In this document: positions 8,777 through 16,921 of the stretch, piece after piece
Numbering within the stretch: the first letter of the stretch is position 1
Layout: each line of letters starts with the position of its first letter
Made by a program: the position numbers and the translations under genes
Source of the DNA: Thermoplasmata archaeon
Lineage (GTDB): Archaea > Thermoplasmatota > Thermoplasmata > Methanomassiliicoccales > Methanomethylophilaceae
Direction of reading: 5' to 3'
NCBI GenBank assembly: GCA_015063165.1
Contig: SUSZ01000024.1
Coordinates: 1-37,244 of the forward strand
DNA length: 37,244 nucleotides
Notes under the pieces: model-generated
Told to the model about the DNA's origin: nothing
Database searches by the model: none
Seen by the model: only the letters and a program-made list of their open reading frames with translations

Positions 8777-10419
8777 GGAGCGATGCTGTCAAGAAAGGCA
8801 TAGACAAGGCGCCTGCCCGCAGTCTTCTTAGGGCGGACGGGCTTGCCGACGAGGATTTCGACAAGCCGTTCATAGGGATCGCGAATTCCTGGAACGATAT
8901 CGTCCCGGGACACATCCATCTGAACGAGATCGTGGAAGCCGTCCGCGAAGGCATCATAGAGGCTGGCGGAAGGCCGTTCGTGTTCGGAGTCCCGGCGGTA
9001 TGCGACGGCATCGCCATGGGCCACAAGGGCATGAGGTACTCCCTGATCTCCAGGGAGGTCATCTCCGACTGCTGCGAGGTCATGGTCGAAGGGCACGCCC
9101 TCGACGGATGGGTCGGGGTCAGCAACTGCGACAAGGTCACCCCCGGGATGCTGATGGCGATGGGGCGCATGAACGTGCCCGGCCTGATCGTCACAGGAGG
9201 CGCCATGGAGGTCGGAAAGGATGGGGACAGGTCTCTGGACCTCCAGTCCGTCTTCGAGGCCATAGGGGCCTACAGCGCGGGCAAGGTGGACGAATCCGAC
9301 GTCAAGAGGATCGAGTGCTCCGCCTGCCCCGGAAGGGGAAGCTGCTCCGGACTGTTCACAGCCAACACCATGGCCTGCCTCACCGAGACCCTCGGCCTGA
9401 GCCTTACCGGCTGCGCCACCTGCCTTGCGGACGATGTGAAGAAGCTCGTCATCGCCAGGGCCACCGGAAGGAGGATCGTGGAGCTCGTCAAGGCCGACAT
9501 GAAGCCCCGCGACATCGTCAGCAGGGAGTCCTTCCGCAACGCCATCCGCGTGGACATGGCCATAGGAGGATCTACCAACACCGCTCTCCACCTCCCCGCC
9601 ATCTCCAAGGACTTCGGATGCCCCGTGACGCTCGACGACTTCGACGAGATCTCCAGGGTCACCCCTCACATCACCAGCCTCAGGCCCGGCGGACCTTACA
9701 GCATCAAGGACCTGGACAACGCCGGCGGAATACCTGCGGTGCTCCACATTCTCAAGGACTCGCTCTCCGACGTCTCCACCGGCAACGGAAGGAGCATCGC
9801 GGAGATCGCCGCAGAGGGCAGGGTCCTAGACAGCGAGGTCCTCAGGGACGGAGCCAACGCTTTCCACCAGCAGGGCGGGATAGCCGTCTTGAAGGGTAAC
9901 ATCGCTCCTGACGGATCTGTCATCAAGCAGTCCGCTGTCAGCCCCGCTATGATGAAGTTCACCGGGAAGGCGAAGGTGTTCGATGGCGAGGCCGAGGCCG
10001 CGAAGGCCATCATGGATGGTTCCATCGTCCCTGGAGACGTCGTCGTCATCAGGTACGAAGGCCCCAAGGGAGCACCCGGAATGCCTGAGATGCTCTCCCC
10101 TACCAGCCTCATCGTAGGAAGGGGCTTGGGAGAGTCCGTGGCGCTCATCACCGACGGAAGGTTCTCCGGAGCCTCCAGGGGAGGGGCCATCGGGCATGTG
10201 TCCCCCGAAGCGTACGCTGGTGGCCCCATAGCGGCTCTCAAGGACGGCGACGTCATCGACATCGACATCCCTGCCAGGAAGCTGAACGTGAGGCTCTCAG
10301 ACGAGGAGATAGCCAAGCGCCTGGCCGAGTGCAAGAGGGTCGAGAGGCCTGTCGCGGGCGTCCAGAAGAAGTACCGCAAGCTCGTCTCGAGCGGAGCTGA
10401 CGGAGCATATCTCGAATAA
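8773..10419 (+). CDS. ilvD: Dihydroxy-acid dehydratase
   Basis: A 548-residue dehydratase of valine, isoleucine and pantothenate synthesis that converts 2,3-dihydroxy acids to 2-keto acids with an iron-sulfur cluster and Mg2+. The start [10 protein letters not shown] is typical of the family, so the ATG at 8773 is preferred to the in-frame GTG at 8758. Cluster-binding cysteines are likely in [10 protein letters not shown] (Cys119) and in [12 protein letters not shown] (Cys191). [10 protein letters not shown] and the C-terminal TDGRFSG motif are intact. At the third cluster position it has VPGHIHL, as in E. coli IlvD, rather than the TPCN seen in oxygen-stable [2Fe-2S] enzymes. This hints at an oxygen-sensitive cluster (inference). 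No other ilv gene is in the window. Confidence 0.95.
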   Translation: MRSDAVKKGIDKAPARSLLRADGLADEDFDKPFIGIANSWNDIVPGHIHLNEIVEAVREGIIEAGGRPFVFGVPAVCDGIAMGHKGMRYSLISREVISDCCEVMVEGHALDGWVGVSNCDKVTPGMLMAMGRMNVPGLIVTGGAMEVGKDGDRSLDLQSVFEAIGAYSAGKVDESDVKRIECSACPGRGSCSGLFTANTMACLTETLGLSLTGCATCLADDVKKLVIARATGRRIVELVKADMKPRDIVSRESFRNAIRVDMAIGGSTNTALHLPAISKDFGCPVTLDDFDEISRVTPHITSLRPGGPYSIKDLDNAGGIPAVLHILKDSLSDVSTGNGRSIAEIAAEGRVLDSEVLRDGANAFHQQGGIAVLKGNIAPDGSVIKQSAVSPAMMKFTGKAKVFDGEAEAAKAIMDGSIVPGDVVVIRYEGPKGAPGMPEMLSPTSLIVGRGLGESVALITDGRFSGASRGGAIGHVSPEAYAGGPIAALKDGDVIDIDIPARKLNVRLSDEEIAKRLAECKRVERPVAGVQKKYRKLVSSGADGAYLE

Positions 10420-10430
10420 ACTATGGACAT

Positions 10431-11807
10431 ATGTCGGTTTTCGCGAAATCCAACCCGGAACGGGACACGGCGGTGATGCTGGGGGACCCCAAGAAGGCCA
10501 TCCTAGTCACAGTCATCCCTTTCCTCATATCCACCGCGATCGGCCAGATCAACATGCTGGCGGACGTGGCGTGGTGCTCCGTTCTGGGTTCGGAGATCGT
10601 CAGCGCCGTCCAGTCCGTCAATCCCCTTTACTGGGTGGTCTTCGATGTAGGGCTCGGCATAGGGCTCGGATGCAACGTCATAATAGCGCATCGCATAGGG
10701 TTCGGAGACCGCGAAGGCGCCAAGCGGATAATATCCCAGGGAATCGTCCTTTCGATAGTCATCGCGCTGGCGATAGCCCCGATGCTCTTTCTTCTGATAG
10801 CTCCGATGCTGTCCTTCATGGGGGCTCCGGAGCTCACCGACCTCAGCACCCAGTATCTCACCCCTGTTCTGGCATTCAACGTCTTCCAGGTGCTCTCCCC
10901 CACCCTCTCTGGGTTCCTCAGAGGGGAGGGGGCGTCCAACAAGTCCAACTACGCCCTTGTGGCGGGGACCCTGGTGAACATCGTCCTCGATCCGGTGCTT
11001 ATGTTCGGATTGAACATGGGAGTCACAGGAGCGGGTCTCGCGACCGCCATGTCGGGCGTCGTGTCCGTCCTGATCATGCTTTACTTCTATCTGTCCAAGA
11101 GGACCACGATACCCCTGACATTCAAGGGATACAGGTTCGATCGCAAGGACACCACGGAGATCCTCTACCTCGGCCTCCCCAAGATGGCGGAGATGTTCCT
11201 CATGGACACCCTGGATGCGTTCAACCGTACGTTCCTGATAGCCTGCGGAGGGGTGGATGCCATCACGCTGTTCTCCGTGCCGTTCCGCCTGGTCATCCTG
11301 GTGGCTATGATACCCAACGCCTTCGCGATGGCTCTGACCCCTGTGGCTTCCGCCAACATCGGAGCTGGAAAGCCGGAGAATTCGGCGTATGCGTTCCGTC
11401 TGTGCATGAAGTACGCCCTTGCCATCGCCGGGACTCTTGTCGTGGCGTTCCTGGTGTTCGCGCCGTATCTGCTGATGCTGTTCACTACTTCGGAGTCCAT
11501 GATGGCGCTCAAGCCAGAGTTGGAGGTCATCCTCCGCATAACGATATTCATGGCGCCCATGATGAGTATTACGATGGTCTGCAACTCCATGCTGCAATCG
11601 ATGAAGAAGCCTATGGTGTCGCTGGTCATCACCACGTTCCGCACGGTATTCACCACGATCGCTTTCGCGGCGCTGAGCGGGACCTCCGTGGCGCTGATGT
11701 GCGTGGGCATGGTCGCTGTCGGCATAGTGTCCGCGGCCCTGGCCATCATTCTGACCCGCGGATACATCAAGAAGCTGATCGGTAGAAAGACGGCCAGCGT
11801 TTCGTAA
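10431..11807 (+). CDS. MATE family efflux transporter
   Basis: A 458-residue integral membrane protein with about 12 hydrophobic helices in two similar halves, the layout of MATE drug/organic-cation antiporters driven by Na+ or H+. The first helix begins ILVTVIPFLISTAIGQINMLADV. The FLRGEGASNKSNYALVAGTLVN segment after helix 4 is family-typical, and the second half repeats the pattern from about residue 230. The start ATG (10431) is preferred to an ATG at 10423, which is out of frame and closes after 17 codons. It lies 11 bases after ilvD and is probably co-transcribed. The substrate cannot be inferred. Confidence 0.88.
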   Translation: MSVFAKSNPERDTAVMLGDPKKAILVTVIPFLISTAIGQINMLADVAWCSVLGSEIVSAVQSVNPLYWVVFDVGLGIGLGCNVIIAHRIGFGDREGAKRIISQGIVLSIVIALAIAPMLFLLIAPMLSFMGAPELTDLSTQYLTPVLAFNVFQVLSPTLSGFLRGEGASNKSNYALVAGTLVNIVLDPVLMFGLNMGVTGAGLATAMSGVVSVLIMLYFYLSKRTTIPLTFKGYRFDRKDTTEILYLGLPKMAEMFLMDTLDAFNRTFLIACGGVDAITLFSVPFRLVILVAMIPNAFAMALTPVASANIGAGKPENSAYAFRLCMKYALAIAGTLVVAFLVFAPYLLMLFTTSESMMALKPELEVILRITIFMAPMMSITMVCNSMLQSMKKPMVSLVITTFRTVFTTIAFAALSGTSVALMCVGMVAVGIVSAALAIILTRGYIKKLIGRKTASVS

Positions 11808-11894
11808 TGAATGCATCCAGTGTTCGTTTTTCACCTGTTTTTCGCATCGGTCTCTAAGAGGGATGTGGGCTCTCATGTACCAATGTTTAAATAT
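11808..11894 (+). promoter_or_regulatory. MATE 3' region and tRNA-Ala promoter
   Basis: After the MATE stop two T-runs (GTTTTTCACCTGTTTTT) may end transcription. TTTAAATATA around 11886-11895 is a good TATA box centred about 30 bases before the tRNA. Confidence 0.55.
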
Positions 11895-11920
11895 ATCTTA
11901 CAAAGTAGGGGCGTCCCAGT

Positions 11921-11996
11921 GGGCTGGTAGATCAGCTGGAAGATCGCTTGCTTTGCAAGCAAGAAGTCGCGCGTTCAAATCGCGCCCAGTCCACCA
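11921..11996 (+). tRNA. tRNA-Ala (anticodon UGC)
   Basis: A 76-base sequence folds into a full cloverleaf. It has a 7-bp acceptor stem, a GATC/GATC D stem, the anticodon stem CTTGC/GCAAG with loop TTTGCAA, a five-base variable loop and the T stem GCGCG/CGCGC with a TTCAAAT loop. The anticodon is TGC. The third acceptor pair is G3-U70, the main identity element for alanyl-tRNA synthetase, which supports the call. The CCA end is encoded in the gene. There is no intron. A pyrimidine-rich tract after 11996 may serve as terminator. Confidence 0.97.
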
Positions 11997-12064
11997 CTCT
12001 CCTTCTTCTGATTGTTTTCATATCCCTACGTGTCATACCACATGTGTTTCAGAGGGAGCGACGC

Positions 12065-13429
12065 ATGAAATGCCCTAATTGTTCCGAAGATTTGGAGCTC
12101 GACGATGTTCTGGATTCCGGAACATGCTGGCATTGCGGCTTCGGGATCTCCCAAGATGATGTCTTGCGGCTATTCGACGGCAAGGAGCTGGAGGGCGTCC
12201 TGGACAGGCTCAAGGACGAGATGTTCATCCTGTACGAGTCGGGGGATGCTGCTGAGGCGCAAGCCCTCGCCAAAAGGATAATCCGCCTGGACGGCTCCGA
12301 TGCCGACGCATGGTACATGGATGGAGTCTGCACATTGGACCTCAGCGATTATCCCCACGAGACGGATTCGATGAAGGATGCCATGGATTCCTTCGGCAGA
12401 TTCAAGGATTTGACCGGGTTGGATGTCAACATCGACGCCGAGGCCTTCAAAAGATATCTCGAAGGCGCGGAGAAAGGCGATGTCCAGGCCCAGCGCAGGG
12501 TCGGCGTCATGTACAGCCGCGGGATGGGGATCGAGCAGTCCCAGGACAAGGCCATGGAATGGTTCCAGAAGGCCTATGGGCGTGGATTCAAGGATGTCCA
12601 TCAGGATATCTCCGACGCCCTCAGGATGATGGATTCCAGTCGTTACACGGTCCCCTCGTTCGTGGACGAGATATGGGACGGAATGTTCGAGAGGTCTCGC
12701 TTCGTTTCCGTCACGATTCCCGGATCGATCACGCGCATAGGCGACAGGGCGTTCGCGGATTGCGACAAGCTGGAATCCGTGGACCTTCCTAGTAATCTGA
12801 AGACCATCGGGAAGGAGGCGTTCTATCGCTGCGGGTCCCTGAGATCCGTAACGATACCCGAATCGGTGACATCGATAGGCCCTCATGCCTTCTACAACCA
12901 TGGGATGGAGAAGGCCACCGTTCTGAGCAAGCGCATCTCCGACAGCAGGTCCCGCTACATGAGGCCTGGGGAGGAGATCTTCTCCGAGCGCACCGAGGTG
13001 GACTGGGGGCTTCCGGAGACTGCTCCCGGCCATACGTCGTCTGCGCCTACTTACGTTCCCACGCCGGAGCCCGAGGATCTTCCAGCCATGGAAGCCGTCG
13101 TGGATAGGACATGGATCCGTGTAGGCATGGCGCTCACAGTAATGATCCCCCTGATAGTGCTCGGCATGATATGGAACGAGTTCTACGATGATCCTATCCT
13201 GGCCATGGTGCTGTCTGTCGCGCCCGCTATGTCTATGCTATTTCGTTTCAATTCCGGTATGCTGCTTATAGCTTGTGCCATAGATTCCCTTATGATTACC
13301 CTGAGCATGATTGTGGGGCTAGTCGACGGCACATTCTTCGCTTTGACGCTGGCGGTCATAATCGATCTGGTAGCCGTCATCGTCATGTTCCTCCTGGCAG
13401 CTATCTACCCCGGCAGAGCGAAGTCATGA
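12065..13429 (+). CDS. Zinc-ribbon, Sel1-like and BspA-type LRR protein with C-terminal membrane helices
   Basis: A 454-residue mosaic protein of unknown function. A zinc ribbon comes first (Cys3, Cys6, Cys21, Cys24). A helical TPR/Sel1-like region follows, with GDVQAQRRVGVMYSRGMGIE as the clearest Sel1 unit. Two or three BspA-type (LRR_5) repeats come next, such as ITRIGDRAFADCDKLESVDL and LKTIGKEAFYRCGSLRSVTI. About four hydrophobic helices end the protein, so the N-terminal domains probably face the cytoplasm. The ATG at 12065 is chosen because it places the first CPNC at the N-terminus. An upstream in-frame ATG at 11948 lies inside the tRNA and is impossible. The next gene is a paralog that begins seven bases after the stop. 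Confidence 0.8.
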   Translation: MKCPNCSEDLELDDVLDSGTCWHCGFGISQDDVLRLFDGKELEGVLDRLKDEMFILYESGDAAEAQALAKRIIRLDGSDADAWYMDGVCTLDLSDYPHETDSMKDAMDSFGRFKDLTGLDVNIDAEAFKRYLEGAEKGDVQAQRRVGVMYSRGMGIEQSQDKAMEWFQKAYGRGFKDVHQDISDALRMMDSSRYTVPSFVDEIWDGMFERSRFVSVTIPGSITRIGDRAFADCDKLESVDLPSNLKTIGKEAFYRCGSLRSVTIPESVTSIGPHAFYNHGMEKATVLSKRISDSRSRYMRPGEEIFSERTEVDWGLPETAPGHTSSAPTYVPTPEPEDLPAMEAVVDRTWIRVGMALTVMIPLIVLGMIWNEFYDDPILAMVLSVAPAMSMLFRFNSGMLLIACAIDSLMITLSMIVGLVDGTFFALTLAVIIDLVAVIVMFLLAAIYPGRAKS

Positions 13430-13436
13430 CCTATCG

Positions 13437-15002
13437 ATGATCGAGCCACATCCTGATTTCGAATTATTTTCGATTCTCGTTCGATTGGATTCAAATATCC
13501 GTCAGCCATGCCTATACCGGGATTCCGATGGGCCTCATATCGGTAATATTCCGTATTGCTTTGCTGAAGTCGCTCTGGATGATTCTGAAGACTATGGGGT
13601 TTGCATCGGCTGCGGTTTCAGGATCGAGATAGAGAAACCCGTCAAGGTCGGTTCTCCCGAACCGGTGCCTGAGAAGGAGACGGAGGAGCCGAAGGAGGCT
13701 GTCCCGCCGAAAGTCGACCACATTGACGAATCAGAGGTTCTGAAGGACGAGATGTTCTCTTATTTCGATTCCGGAAACCTTGCGAAGGCCCATGAGATCG
13801 TCAAGAAGCTGCTCTCGATGGACAGCACCGATGCCGACGCATGGTACATGGACGGGGTCTGCACCCTCGATAGGAGCGAGTATCCTCTCGAAACGGACTC
13901 CATAAAAGATGCTGTGGCCTCCTTCAAAAGATTCACGGACCTGACCGGTCTGGAAGTGAACATCGACGGCGAGGCCTTCAGGAGGTATCTGAAAGACGCT
14001 GGTAAGGGGGATCTCCAGGCCCAGCGCAGGGTAGGGGTCATGTACAGCCGCGGGATGGGGGTCGAGCAGTCCCAGGACAAGGCCATGGAATGGTTCCAGA
14101 AGGTTTACGATCACGGATGCGCGATAGTCCGCGCAGACATGTCCGACGCTCTCAGGATGATGGATTCAAAGCATTACACGGTCCCCTCGTTCGTGGATGA
14201 GATCTGGGACAGGATGTTCGAAGGGACCTCGTTCGTGTCCGTCACGATTCCAGAGCCGATATCCCGCATCGGGGACAGGGCGTTCGCGAACTGCGTCAAT
14301 CTGGAGAAGGTGGAGCTCCCCAGAACTCTGAGATCCATCGGGAGCGAGACGTTCTACCGCTGCAGGTCGCTCACATCGATGGACATCCCCATCACGGTCA
14401 GGATTATCGGCGACAGGGCGTTCTACCAGTCCGGAATGGAGGAGCCGCCCATGACGAGCCCTGATCCGCCTAAGAAGGAGTCTGTCTACAGGGGCCCCAC
14501 ATCCAAGCCATCGGGCATCCCCAAGCCCGAGCCTGCAGTCGGCACCGTACCGAGGCCCACGCCTGTATCGAAGCCTGCCCCGACTCCGACTTCCATGCCC
14601 AAGCCTGGCCCCAGTCCGGCTCCCGCTCCAAAGCCCAGCCCCGAATCGACCAGCGCTTACAAGCCCAAATCGAAATCGGACAGCATTCTGATAAAGGGCG
14701 ACCTGCTGGTCTTCAGGCTCGTGACCTCGATATTCCCGCTGATATGCATAGCGATGCTTCTGAGCACCTTCGGTTCGTTCATCGGGGCGGGCTTTTGCGT
14801 GGCTCCGGCCCTCGGCATCCTCTTGCGTGTTTCGGATAATCTGTCGGCCTTCTCGTGTTTCATCGACCTCATCCTGGCGATGTGCGGAATATTCCTGGGC
14901 TTCGCGTTCAGCGTGTTCCATATTCTGATGATCCTATGCATCATAGACGGCATAGCGCTGTACATGCTGCATAGGCTCGCCGGTAAGCTGGGATCGGCAT
15001 GA
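13437..15002 (+). CDS. Tandem paralog of the preceding gene, with a damaged zinc ribbon and a Pro-rich linker
   Basis: A 521-residue paralog of the 12065 product with the same Sel1-like region, LRR_5 repeats and C-terminal membrane helices. A long Pro/Lys/Ser linker (about residues 345-420) precedes the membrane part. The N-terminus is odd. Residues matching the zinc ribbon start about 40 codons in, at IPYCFAEVALDDSEDYGVCIGCGF. The first cysteine is replaced by Ile and the ancestral start methionine is gone. The roughly 40 residues upstream have AT-rich codons unlike the rest and may be former spacer now read as coding. No better ATG exists, so the true start could also be a non-ATG codon downstream. 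The gene ends at a shared terminator facing alaS. Confidence 0.7.
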   Translation: MIEPHPDFELFSILVRLDSNIRQPCLYRDSDGPHIGNIPYCFAEVALDDSEDYGVCIGCGFRIEIEKPVKVGSPEPVPEKETEEPKEAVPPKVDHIDESEVLKDEMFSYFDSGNLAKAHEIVKKLLSMDSTDADAWYMDGVCTLDRSEYPLETDSIKDAVASFKRFTDLTGLEVNIDGEAFRRYLKDAGKGDLQAQRRVGVMYSRGMGVEQSQDKAMEWFQKVYDHGCAIVRADMSDALRMMDSKHYTVPSFVDEIWDRMFEGTSFVSVTIPEPISRIGDRAFANCVNLEKVELPRTLRSIGSETFYRCRSLTSMDIPITVRIIGDRAFYQSGMEEPPMTSPDPPKKESVYRGPTSKPSGIPKPEPAVGTVPRPTPVSKPAPTPTSMPKPGPSPAPAPKPSPESTSAYKPKSKSDSILIKGDLLVFRLVTSIFPLICIAMLLSTFGSFIGAGFCVAPALGILLRVSDNLSAFSCFIDLILAMCGIFLGFAFSVFHILMILCIIDGIALYMLHRLAGKLGSA

Positions 15003-15011
15003 AGAAAAATC

Positions 15012-15038
15012 CCCCGTCCCTCGGAAAGGACGGGGTTT
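15012..15038. terminator. Bidirectional terminator between convergent genes
   Basis: CCCCGTCC (15012-15019) and GGACGGGG (15028-15035) form an 8-bp stem. On the minus strand the stem is followed by ATTTTTC, a strong stop for alaS. On the plus strand TTT follows, just after the 15002 gene end. Confidence 0.8.
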
Positions 15039-15044
15039 CAGGTT

Positions 15045-16823
15045 TCAGTCGAACTTACCGACGACGGCCTTGATGCGTCTGACGCCGGCTGCGGAGCTCT
15101 CCTCCTTCTTGATCTTGAATCCCTGGAGCTCCGAGGTGTTCTTGACGTGGGGGCCTCCGCAGATCTCGCAGGAGACGTCTCCCATGGTGTAGACCTTGAC
15201 CATCTCGCCGTACTTGTCGGTGAAGACTCCGATGGCACCGCGCTTCTTGGCCTCCTCGTAGGTCATCTCCTCGCATACCACGGGGATGGCTGCTTTGATA
15301 GCATCGTTGACGTACTTCTCGACGTTGGCGAGCTCCTCGGGGGTGCACTTCCTGTCGAGGTTGAAGTCGAATCTGAGCCTCTCGGCGGTGATGTTCGATC
15401 CCTTCTGCTGGATGTCGGGGCTGACGAACTTCCTGAGGGCAGCGTTGAGCAGGTGGGTGGCGGTGTGAAGCTTGGTGGTCTCCTCGCTGTGGTCCGCCAG
15501 ACCTCCCTTGAACTGCTGCTCCGCTCCGGAACGGGAGGTGTCCTGGTGGGTCTTGAACCTGCTGTTGAAGTCCTCCATGTCGACCTTCAGGCCTTTCTCG
15601 GCGGCGAGCTCCACGGTCATCTCGATGGGGAATCCGTAGGTGTCGTACAGCCTGAAGACGGTCTCTCCGTTCAGAACGGGGCTGTCCCCGTTCTCTGCGA
15701 CCATCTGGTCGAACCTTCTGAGCCCTTTCATGACGGCCTTGTGGAACTTGAGCTCCTCGTTGTTGATGTTGTTGATGATGAACTCCCTGTTCCTCTCGAG
15801 CTCGGGGTAGGCCTTGCTGTACTCGGCGATGATGCCCTCGGCGATCTTCTGCATGAAGGGCTGCTCGTATCCGAGCTTGGACATGTATCTGCTGGACCTC
15901 CTGATGAGCCTCCTGAGGATGTATCCCTGTCCCACTTTCGCGGGGACGACTCCGTCTCCGAGGATGAAGGTGGCGGCCCTCATGTGGTCCGCGATGATCC
16001 TGAACGCCTTGGTGTCGTCTGGGTTTTCTCCGTACTTCCTTCCGGAGATCTCCTCGATGTTGGAGATGATTCCCTGGAAGAGAGGGGTGTCGTAGACCGT
16101 CTCCTTCCCGTTGAGGATTCTGAGGATCCTCTCGAGTCCCATTCCGGTGTCCACGTTCTTCTGCTTGAGAGGGGTGAATTTGCCCTGAGCGTCCTTGAAG
16201 TACTGCATGAAGACATTGTTCCAGATCTCGGTGTACTTCCCGCAGTGGCAGGAAGGTCCGCAGTCGGGTCCGCATTTGGGCCTGCCGTCGTCGTAGAAGA
16301 TCTCGGTGTCGGGTCCGCAGGGCCCAGTCTGGCCGGCCGGCCCCCACCAGTTGTCCTCCTTTCCGTAGAAGAAGATCTGGTCGTCCCTCATCCCGTGGCT
16401 CTTCCAGATCTCGGCGGTCTCGTCGTCGCGGGGGATGTCTCCCTCTCCGGCGAAGGCGGTGACAGCGAGGCTGTTCCTGTCCATCTTGAGGACGTCGGTG
16501 AGGAACTCGTAGCTGAATCCGATGGATTCCTTCTTGAAGTAGTCCCCGAGGGACCAGTTGCCGAGCATCTCGAAGAACGTGAGGTGGCTGGCGTCTCCGA
16601 CCTCGTCGATGTCCCCGGTCCTCACGCATTTCTGATAGTCGGTGAGCCTCTTTCCTGCGGGGTGCTTCTCTCCGAGCAGGTAGGGGACGAGGGGATGCAT
16701 CCCGGCGGTGGTGAACAGGACCGTGGGGTCGTTCTCCGGTATGAGGGGGGCCGAGCTGATGAAGCTGTGCCCCTTCGATTTGAAGAAATCGATGTATTTC
16801 TCTCTCATTTCTTGAGCGTCCAT
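15045..16823 (-). CDS. alaS: Alanyl-tRNA synthetase, short form without C-Ala domain
   Basis: A 592-residue AlaRS; full-length enzymes have about 870-900. The class II catalytic core begins at MDAQEMREKYIDFF and includes LTFFEMLGNWSLGDYFK and VDTGMGLERIL. The editing domain has HTATHLL and CEICGGPH, supplying the His, His, Cys and His metal ligands. The protein stops right after GVRRIKAVVGKFD, where the coiled coil and C-Ala domain of other enzymes would start. A Cys-rich insert (KCGPDCGPSCHCGKYTEIWN) in the core could bind zinc. These features resemble short bacterial forms rather than standard archaeal AlaRS, which suggests transfer (inference). The start is the ATG at 16823, preceded on this strand by GGAGTG and a TATA-like CTATATTTTATC (about 16867-16878). 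Confidence 0.9.
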   Translation of the reverse strand: MDAQEMREKYIDFFKSKGHSFISSAPLIPENDPTVLFTTAGMHPLVPYLLGEKHPAGKRLTDYQKCVRTGDIDEVGDASHLTFFEMLGNWSLGDYFKKESIGFSYEFLTDVLKMDRNSLAVTAFAGEGDIPRDDETAEIWKSHGMRDDQIFFYGKEDNWWGPAGQTGPCGPDTEIFYDDGRPKCGPDCGPSCHCGKYTEIWNNVFMQYFKDAQGKFTPLKQKNVDTGMGLERILRILNGKETVYDTPLFQGIISNIEEISGRKYGENPDDTKAFRIIADHMRAATFILGDGVVPAKVGQGYILRRLIRRSSRYMSKLGYEQPFMQKIAEGIIAEYSKAYPELERNREFIINNINNEELKFHKAVMKGLRRFDQMVAENGDSPVLNGETVFRLYDTYGFPIEMTVELAAEKGLKVDMEDFNSRFKTHQDTSRSGAEQQFKGGLADHSEETTKLHTATHLLNAALRKFVSPDIQQKGSNITAERLRFDFNLDRKCTPEELANVEKYVNDAIKAAIPVVCEEMTYEEAKKRGAIGVFTDKYGEMVKVYTMGDVSCEICGGPHVKNTSELQGFKIKKEESSAAGVRRIKAVVGKFD

Positions 16824-16921
16824 GTCGTACACTCCATTCAATTGGGCCTGCCTATACAGAACATTTAGATAAAATATAGGGGCGGAGCCCCCGCGATGGA
16901 GCGCCGCGCGGAATGCTCGTT

